Shown here in pieces: positions 6,062 to 9,407 of a stretch of DNA of 9,407 bases. Source of the stretch: an uncultured Gemella sp. GTDB lineage: Bacteria; Bacillota; Bacilli; Staphylococcales; Gemellaceae. Positions within the stretch are counted from its first letter, which is position 1. Each line of letters starts with the position of its first letter. The stretch is taken from assembly GCA_927911695.1 (NCBI GenBank), contig CAKMQO010000163.1, forward strand, positions 1 through 9,407. Direction: 5' to 3'. The notes under the pieces are model-generated. The model had not been told where the DNA came from and searched no databases. It worked only from the letters and a program-made list of their open reading frames with translations. Both the position numbers and the translations under genes were made by a program.

Positions 6062-6400
6062 ATGGAAGTAGAAAACTTATTAAAAGTTGTTGTAGATGCA
6101 TGTGATGATAAACACGGTTATGATATCGTTGCTTATGATTTAACTCAAGCGGGAGTATTATATGACTATTCTGTAATTTGTCACGCACCAACAAACAGAC
6201 AAGTAGAAGCGATTGCTCAAGAAGTAAGAGAACAAGTATTAGAAAACGGTGGAGAAATTCATAGCACAGAGGGTCTAAGAGAAGCTAAATGGATTCTTAT
6301 GGATTTAGGTGATATTGTAGTAAACATTATGACTCGTGACGATAGAGAATACTATGAATTAGATGCACTATTTGAGAAATATCCTATAAAAGGTGTATAA
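6062..6400 (+). CDS. rsfS: Ribosomal silencing factor RsfS (YqeL/Iojap)
   Basis: RsfS binds protein uL14 on the 50S subunit and blocks joining to 30S, lowering translation in starved or stationary cells. The 112-residue protein carries the single Iojap domain from end to end: VVDACDDKHGYDIVAYDL, CHAPTNRQVEAIA, GLREAKWILMDLGD and the conserved DREYYELDALF close. I prefer ATG 6062 over the in-frame ATG 6056, because AGAGG (6051-6055) is 6 bases from 6062 but touches 6056, and MEVENLL matches the usual N-terminus. The gap after yqeK is 20 bases. The methyltransferase ATG follows 1 base after its stop. Confidence 0.93.
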   Translation: MEVENLLKVVVDACDDKHGYDIVAYDLTQAGVLYDYSVICHAPTNRQVEAIAQEVREQVLENGGEIHSTEGLREAKWILMDLGDIVVNIMTRDDREYYELDALFEKYPIKGV

Positions 6401-6401
6401 T

Positions 6402-7121
6402 ATGTACGAAAATTTAAGTATTGTTTATGATAAACTAATGGATGTCGACTACGATGCTTATAAAAATATTATTAGTCAAGAATTAGAAGATAGAGAAAAT
6501 CTTCTAGTTCTTGATTTAGGTTGTGGTAGTGGTGCAATGCTACCAACTCTAAAAAAATATGGAGAAGTATTCGCAGTAGACAATAGTGAACAAATGCTGG
6601 CGATAGCTAGTGAAAAAGTTCCTGGTTGTAGTTATTTTGCGATGGATTTATTAGAAATCTCATCATTAAATATGGAATTTGATTTTGTATTAAGCGCATT
6701 TGATGTATTTAATTATCTGTCAGATTTTGAAGAGTTTAAACTAGGATTAAAAGAAGTGTACTCATCTTTAAGAGAAGGTGGAAAATTTGTATTTGATATC
6801 CATACTCCCAAAAAAGTTACGGATATGTTAGAAAAACAAGTTTTCGGTTATGAAGATGAGGAAATCAGTTATCTGTGGTTTACATATGAAACAGAAAATT
6901 CTCTAGAAGTGGAGAGTGAACTGTCGTTCTTTATAAAAGAAAACAATGGTTTATATAAAAAACTAGAACAGTTTCACTCGCAAAGAACTTATGAAATTGA
7001 AAGTGTCCTTGCTGAAGTTCAAAACATTGGATTTAAAGTTAAAGATTATTTCTGTGATTTTGATAAAAACAATAAAAGATATGCTGAGTCAGATAGAATA
7101 ATTTTTGTTTTGGAGAAGTAG
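6402..7121 (+). CDS. yqeM: YqeM-type class I SAM-dependent methyltransferase
   Basis: This 239-residue Rossmann-type methyltransferase has motif I LDLGCGSG (37-44), the acidic residue of motif II at VDNSEQM (59-65), motif III MDLLE (81-85) and a motif IV-like SAFDVFNYL (98-106), all consistent with S-adenosylmethionine binding. The gene always follows rsfS in Bacilli, but its methyl acceptor is unknown to me; tRNA, rRNA or a small molecule are all possible. I chose ATG 6402, with AAAGGTG 6-7 bases upstream, rather than the GTG at 6393 inside the end of rsfS; the product then starts MYENLSIVYDKLMDV, like family members with a conserved YDxLM. The next gene starts 1 base after its stop. Confidence 0.88.
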   Translation: MYENLSIVYDKLMDVDYDAYKNIISQELEDRENLLVLDLGCGSGAMLPTLKKYGEVFAVDNSEQMLAIASEKVPGCSYFAMDLLEISSLNMEFDFVLSAFDVFNYLSDFEEFKLGLKEVYSSLREGGKFVFDIHTPKKVTDMLEKQVFGYEDEEISYLWFTYETENSLEVESELSFFIKENNGLYKKLEQFHSQRTYEIESVLAEVQNIGFKVKDYFCDFDKNNKRYAESDRIIFVLEK

Positions 7122-7122
7122 T

Positions 7123-7755
7123 ATGGCAGTTGATTTTAAAAAAACTCTTAAGCATTTATATGCTCCTAAGACTAAACCGAGTATTGTTAATGTCGAGAAA
7201 GCTAATTATATAGCTGTTAGAGGAAGTGGAGATCCTAATGATGAAAATAGTGAGTATAAACAATCGATTAGTTTATTGTATCCTGTAGCGTATGTTATAA
7301 AGATGAGTAAAAAAGGAGAATATAAAATTCCTGATTACTTTGATTTTGTTGTTCCACCGTTAGAAGGGTTTTGGTGGCAGGAAGGAATAGATGGTGTTGA
7401 TTATAGCAATAAACAAAATTTTAAGTTTATTTCGTTAATACGTATGCCAGATTTTGTTACAAAAGAAGTATTTGAGTGGGCTATCAAGCAAGTAACGGAA
7501 AAGAAAAAAGAAGATTTCTCAAAGGTTGAATTTTTTAGCTATAATGAAGGAACTTGTGTTCAATGCATGCATATAGGACCATATGATTCAGAGCCAGAGA
7601 CTGTTACTAAGATGCATGAATATATGATTTCTGAAGGCTATGAATTAGACATTAACGAGATGAGATTTCACCATGAAATTTATATTTCTGATGTGAGAAA
7701 AACTGCACCTGAGAAGCTTAAAACAGTTATTAGACATCCTATTAGGAAAAAATAG
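7123..7755 (+). CDS. GyrI-like small-molecule-binding protein (Lin2189/SAV2435 type)
   Basis: This 210-residue protein belongs to the GyrI-like superfamily. The sequence shows the usual course: KTKPSIVNVEKANYIAVRGSGDP in the first strand-helix, AYVIKMSK, a VVPPLEGFWWQEG segment, ISLIRMPDFVTKEVF, then the second half with CMHIGPYDSEP and MRFHHEIYISDVRKTAPEKLKTVIRHPI. The HIGPYDxEP and HHEIYxSD motifs mark the Firmicutes subgroup represented by Listeria Lin2189 and staphylococcal SAV2435. Members bind hydrophobic drugs, and some are reported to hydrolyse cyclopropane-containing genotoxins (from memory). It has no DNA-binding domain, so it is not a BmrR-like regulator. ATG 7123 follows the methyltransferase stop by 1 base with GGAGA upstream, so it is the last gene of the operon. 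A role in handling toxic small molecules is inference. Confidence 0.8.
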   Translation: MAVDFKKTLKHLYAPKTKPSIVNVEKANYIAVRGSGDPNDENSEYKQSISLLYPVAYVIKMSKKGEYKIPDYFDFVVPPLEGFWWQEGIDGVDYSNKQNFKFISLIRMPDFVTKEVFEWAIKQVTEKKKEDFSKVEFFSYNEGTCVQCMHIGPYDSEPETVTKMHEYMISEGYELDINEMRFHHEIYISDVRKTAPEKLKTVIRHPIRKK

Positions 7756-7756
7756 T

Positions 7757-7792
7757 AAACTTGATTCTAGTATTGCTAGAATCAAGTTTTTT
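7757..7792 (+). terminator. Intrinsic terminator of the yqeG-yqeM operon
   Basis: A perfect 14-base stem (7757-7770 with 7776-7789), a TATTG loop and a T run to 7792 start 1 base after the stop of the GyrI-like gene. It cleanly closes the long operon before the copY promoter. Confidence 0.93.
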
Positions 7793-7797
7793 ATGAA

Positions 7798-7826
7798 TTG
7801 ACATTATATGATTAAAATAGTATTAT
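7798..7826 (+). promoter_or_regulatory. Promoter of the copY-dehydrogenase unit
   Basis: A perfect TTGACA (7798-7803), a 17-base spacer and TATTAT (7821-7826) form a strong housekeeping promoter. The copper operator begins immediately after the -10 box, so bound repressor would cover the transcription start. Confidence 0.88.
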
Positions 7827-7842
7827 AGTTACAGATGTAACT
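7827..7842 (+). promoter_or_regulatory. cop box, operator for the CopY repressor
   Basis: AGTTACAGATGTAACT is a perfect 16-base palindrome with the core TACAGATGTA (7830-7839). This is exactly the TACAnnTGTA cop box bound by CopY/CopR repressors of enterococci, lactococci and streptococci. It abuts the -10 element of the promoter that reads copY, so autoregulation is expected. Confidence 0.92.
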
Positions 7843-7863
7843 GAGAAAAAAGGATGATAATAA

Positions 7864-8298
7864 ATGGAAATTAATATTTCGGAAGCGGAATGGGAAGTAA
7901 TGCGAGTGGTCTGGAGTAATAAAGAAACTACAAGTAAGTTTGTAATTGACACTCTAGGTGAAGAAAAATCTTGGACACCATCGACTATTAAGACTTTACT
8001 GTCAAGGTTAGTTGAAAAAGGATTTTTAGAAACAAGAAAACAAGGGAATAAATTTTTATATTCAGCTAATTGTGTAGAAGATGAATGTTTAGATATACTA
8101 ACACAGAACTTTTTAGAGAGAATTTGTGAAAGAAGAACACATACTATTGTTAAGAATATAATTGAAACTGATAATTTAAGTAAAAGTAATATTGATGAAA
8201 TTATTGAGTTGCTTAAAGAAAAAAGAAAAACAGCAGCTGAGGTTATTACGTGTAAGTGCCTAAAAGGGCAATGTAGCTGTGCAGCGAAACACGGATAA
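7864..8298 (+). CDS. copY: CopY/BlaI-family copper-responsive repressor
   Basis: This 144-residue protein has a BlaI/CopY winged helix (residues 1-70: ISEAEWEVMRVVW, recognition helix at WTPSTIKTLLSRLVEKGF 37-54), a dimerisation helix region and a C-terminal metal hook. The hook is CKCLKGQCSC with Cys130, 132, 137 and 139, a perfect CxCx4CxC. In CopY this holds Zn(II) in the DNA-binding form, and Cu(I) displaces it and releases the operator. Together with the perfect cop box in front, the assignment is firm and separates it from BlaI/MecI, which lack the cysteines. AGGA at 7851-7854 lies 9 bases before ATG 7864. Unusually no copA, copB or copZ follows; the only co-transcribed gene is a short-chain dehydrogenase 15 bases downstream. 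Copper ATPases under the same repressor may lie elsewhere. Confidence 0.93.
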   Translation: MEINISEAEWEVMRVVWSNKETTSKFVIDTLGEEKSWTPSTIKTLLSRLVEKGFLETRKQGNKFLYSANCVEDECLDILTQNFLERICERRTHTIVKNIIETDNLSKSNIDEIIELLKEKRKTAAEVITCKCLKGQCSCAAKHG

Positions 8299-8313
8299 GA
8301 GAGGGATTATTGT

Positions 8314-9087
8314 ATGGAAAATAGTAAACAAAAGATACTTATAACAGGAGCTTCAAGTGGTCTTGGTCGTGAGTTAGCGCACCAGTATGCACAAAAAGGG
8401 AATGTGGAGTTGATATTGGTAGCTCGTAGAAAAGAGGCTCTAGAAAAAGTTGCTAAAAAATGTGAAGCTTTTGAAAATGTCAAGACTAGAGTATATAGTG
8501 TGGATATTGGTTCTCAAGAACAGGTAGAGCATCTACTTTCATCTGTAAAAGATATAGATATACTTGTCAATGGTGCAGGTTATGGGATTATGAAGGACTT
8601 TAGTGAATTTAGCGATCATGACGTTGTGAATATGTTTGATACTAATGTCATCGGAACTATTCAATTAACTACTGAAATTGCTAAAAGAATGAGAGAAAGA
8701 AAATCTGGAACTATTGTAACTATAGCTTCTCTAGCAGGGAAAATAGCAACACCGAAGAGTTCGGTCTACTCTGCTACAAAATTTGCTCTAATTGGATATT
8801 TTAATTCTTTACGTTTAGAACTAAGAAATGACAATGTTCATGTTATGACTGTAAATCCTGGGCCAGTAGCTACAAATTTCTTTAATATTGCAGATGAAGA
8901 CAAGAGTTATCAAAAAGCAATGGGTGGTAAAACATTAACGCCTAAACTAGTTGTCAGCAAGATAATAAAAGGTATTGAACAGAAAAAACGTGAAGTTAAT
9001 TTACCATTTAAGCTAGTTTTAGCTGTTAAAATTAGTCAATTATTCCCAAGATTAAGCGATAGAATACTTTTAAGAATGTTTAAATAA
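8314..9087 (+). CDS. Short-chain dehydrogenase/reductase under CopY control
   Basis: This 257-residue classical SDR has the cofactor motif TGASSGLG (11-18), NGAG (86-89), Asn111, the catalytic Ser139 and YSATK (Tyr152, Lys156), and PGPVAT after the active site. Arg38-Arg39 after the second strand favour NADPH over NADH. The C-terminal 35 residues (FKLVLAVKISQLFPRLSDRILLRMF) are basic and hydrophobic, as in the DltE/YqjQ-like group, and may touch the membrane. The substrate cannot be told from sequence. GAGAGGGA lies upstream of ATG 8314, 15 bases after copY, and the unit ends at a terminator 9 bases downstream. Expression should therefore rise with copper, suggesting a role in repairing or detoxifying carbonyl or quinone products under metal stress, which is inference. 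Confidence 0.9.
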   Translation: MENSKQKILITGASSGLGRELAHQYAQKGNVELILVARRKEALEKVAKKCEAFENVKTRVYSVDIGSQEQVEHLLSSVKDIDILVNGAGYGIMKDFSEFSDHDVVNMFDTNVIGTIQLTTEIAKRMRERKSGTIVTIASLAGKIATPKSSVYSATKFALIGYFNSLRLELRNDNVHVMTVNPGPVATNFFNIADEDKSYQKAMGGKTLTPKLVVSKIIKGIEQKKREVNLPFKLVLAVKISQLFPRLSDRILLRMFK

Positions 9088-9096
9088 GAATATTGA

Positions 9097-9131
9097 ATCG
9101 AGATTAGATAATATCTAATTTCGATTTTTTT
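9097..9131 (+). terminator. Intrinsic terminator of the copY-dehydrogenase unit
   Basis: A 13-base stem (9097-9109 with 9113-9125, one G-T wobble), a 3-base loop and a run of T to 9131 lie 9 bases after the dehydrogenase stop. Confidence 0.92.
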
Positions 9132-9181
9132 ATTAAAGGCTTTAGCCAGTTGAGGAGGCGAAGTCTCCGAAAACAAAAAAC

Positions 9182-9198
9182 CACCCGCTATGCGGGTG
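9182..9198 (+). repeat. Left-end hairpin of the second IS200 element
   Basis: CACCCGC (9182-9188) and GCGGGTG (9192-9198) pair perfectly around TAT. The 5' arm and its A-rich lead-in (AAAACCACCC at 9177-9186) are identical to 227-236 in the right-end hairpin of the first element, as expected for the two sites bound by one TnpA type. Confidence 0.6.
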
Positions 9199-9220
9199 CG
9201 AGATAAAAGTTAAACAATTG

Positions 9221-9288
9221 AAAAATCATCCTTTCTTGATAAAATAAGAGTAGTTCAAGCTCTAAAATAAAGAAAGGATGACTTTTTT
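9221..9288 (+). promoter_or_regulatory. Leader hairpin hiding the tnpA ribosome binding site; terminator-like
   Basis: TCATCCTTTCTT (9226-9237) pairs perfectly with AAGAAAGGATGA (9270-9281), extended by AAAAA/TTTTT across a bulged C. The 3' arm contains the tnpA ribosome binding site AAAGGA (9273-9278), so it is sequestered in the RNA. The stem is followed by six T, so it can also stop transcription entering from outside. Both functions are established for the Salmonella IS200 leader; here they are inferred from structure. Confidence 0.75.
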
Positions 9289-9292
9289 AATT

Positions 9293-9407
9293 ATGGCAAA
9301 TAAACATAATAGTTTATCGCATACAAAGTTGGTTGTGTAAATACCATATTGTATTTACACCTTAAGTATAGACGAAAAATAGAATTTAATCAATATAAAC
9401 GAGATAT
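9293..9407 (+). pseudogene. tnpA: IS200-type transposase TnpA, N-terminal part, two single-base insertions
   Basis: ATG 9293 opens MANKHNSLSHTK, the standard IS200 TnpA N-terminus, but the frame stops at TAA 9338-9340. Skipping one T at 9329-9330 restores WLCKYHIVFTP, and skipping one T at 9362-9363 restores KYRRKIEFNQYKRD up to the window edge. Together these match the conserved IS200 start (HNSLSHTKWLCKYHIVFTPKYRRK, split here by the two shifts). Each extra base is a T beside another T. With two frameshifts in the first 35 codons the protein cannot be made, so this copy is dead or can move only if TnpA is supplied in trans. The rest of the gene, including the catalytic HUH and Tyr, lies beyond the window. 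Confidence 0.85.

Larger units (their letters stand above)
9154..9407 (+). mobile_element. 5' part of a second IS200-type insertion sequence (left end), cut by the window edge
   Basis: Reading from the left: a small hairpin GGAGGC-GAA-GTCTCC (9154-9168, may be inside or just outside the element), the left-end palindrome preceded by an A run, a long hairpin over the leader, and a frameshifted tnpA. This order (LE palindrome, leader hairpin, tnpA on the same strand) is that of IS200. The orientation is the same as that of the element at the start of the window. The precise left edge is uncertain, since these elements leave no target duplication and have no terminal repeats. Confidence 0.75.

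Noticed and set aside
5041..6194. Minus-strand frames near 5041-5337 and 5976-6194
   Set aside because: They are antisense to nadD/yqeK and rsfS, and their leucine- and histidine-rich translations are typical of shadow frames.
1..9407. A composite transposon bounded by the two IS200 ends
   Set aside because: IS200 moves as single strands through its own close ends, one tnpA is dead, and the interior is a conserved chromosomal operon. Flanking by chance or by recombination is simpler.
1..9407. tRNA, rRNA or CRISPR arrays
   Set aside because: No T-loop GTTCGA-type motif with an acceptor stem, no rRNA-like block and no regularly spaced repeats were seen on either strand.

Overview
The window is AT-rich, Firmicutes-type DNA with strong AAGGAG-like ribosome binding sites, TTGACA/TATAAT-type promoters and hairpin-plus-T terminators. 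Its centre is the conserved Bacilli ribosome-maturation/NAD cluster yqeG-yqeH-yhbY-nadD-yqeK-rsfS-yqeM. There is no aroE between yqeH and yhbY, unlike Bacillus subtilis and like streptococci. Together with a psd gene and a CopY repressor, this suggests a small-genome member of Bacilli. Gemella is my best guess, an inference from gene content and not a sequence match.

Layout. (1) 1-263: the 3' end of an IS200-type element, comprising the TnpA C-terminus, a structured non-coding stretch and a right-end hairpin. (2) 427-2567: three broken genes in a row. These are a group II truncated haemoglobin (frameshift in a T run), a minus-strand LmrA/QdoR-type TetR repressor (in-frame TGA in the helix-turn-helix domain) and psd, phosphatidylserine decarboxylase (frameshift at the YHRxH motif). 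(3) 2585-7755: an intact, tightly packed plus-strand operon of eight genes. It covers a HAD phosphatase, the YqeH GTPase, a CRM RNA-binding protein, NadD, YqeK, RsfS, a SAM methyltransferase and a GyrI-like protein, and it ends in a strong terminator. The YqeK protein carries an additional C-terminal ASCH domain resembling E. coli YqfB (N4-acetylcytidine amidohydrolase). (4) 7798-9131: a self-contained copper-type transcription unit with promoter, perfect cop box, CopY repressor, a short-chain dehydrogenase and a terminator, but no copper ATPase or chaperone. (5) 9154-9407: the 5' end of a second IS200-type element in the same orientation. It has its left-end hairpin and a hairpin that hides the ribosome binding site, but its tnpA has two single-base insertions.

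How the parts work together: the central operon joins 30S/50S assembly factors (YqeH, YhbY, RsfS, probably YqeG) to NAD synthesis (NadD) and Ap4A removal (YqeK). The decay is confined to the flanks next to the insertion sequences, while the core operon is clean. The most interesting items are the YqeK-ASCH fusion with a probable substitution of the catalytic glutamate, the CopY unit whose only partner is a dehydrogenase, and the structured non-coding tail of the first IS200 element.
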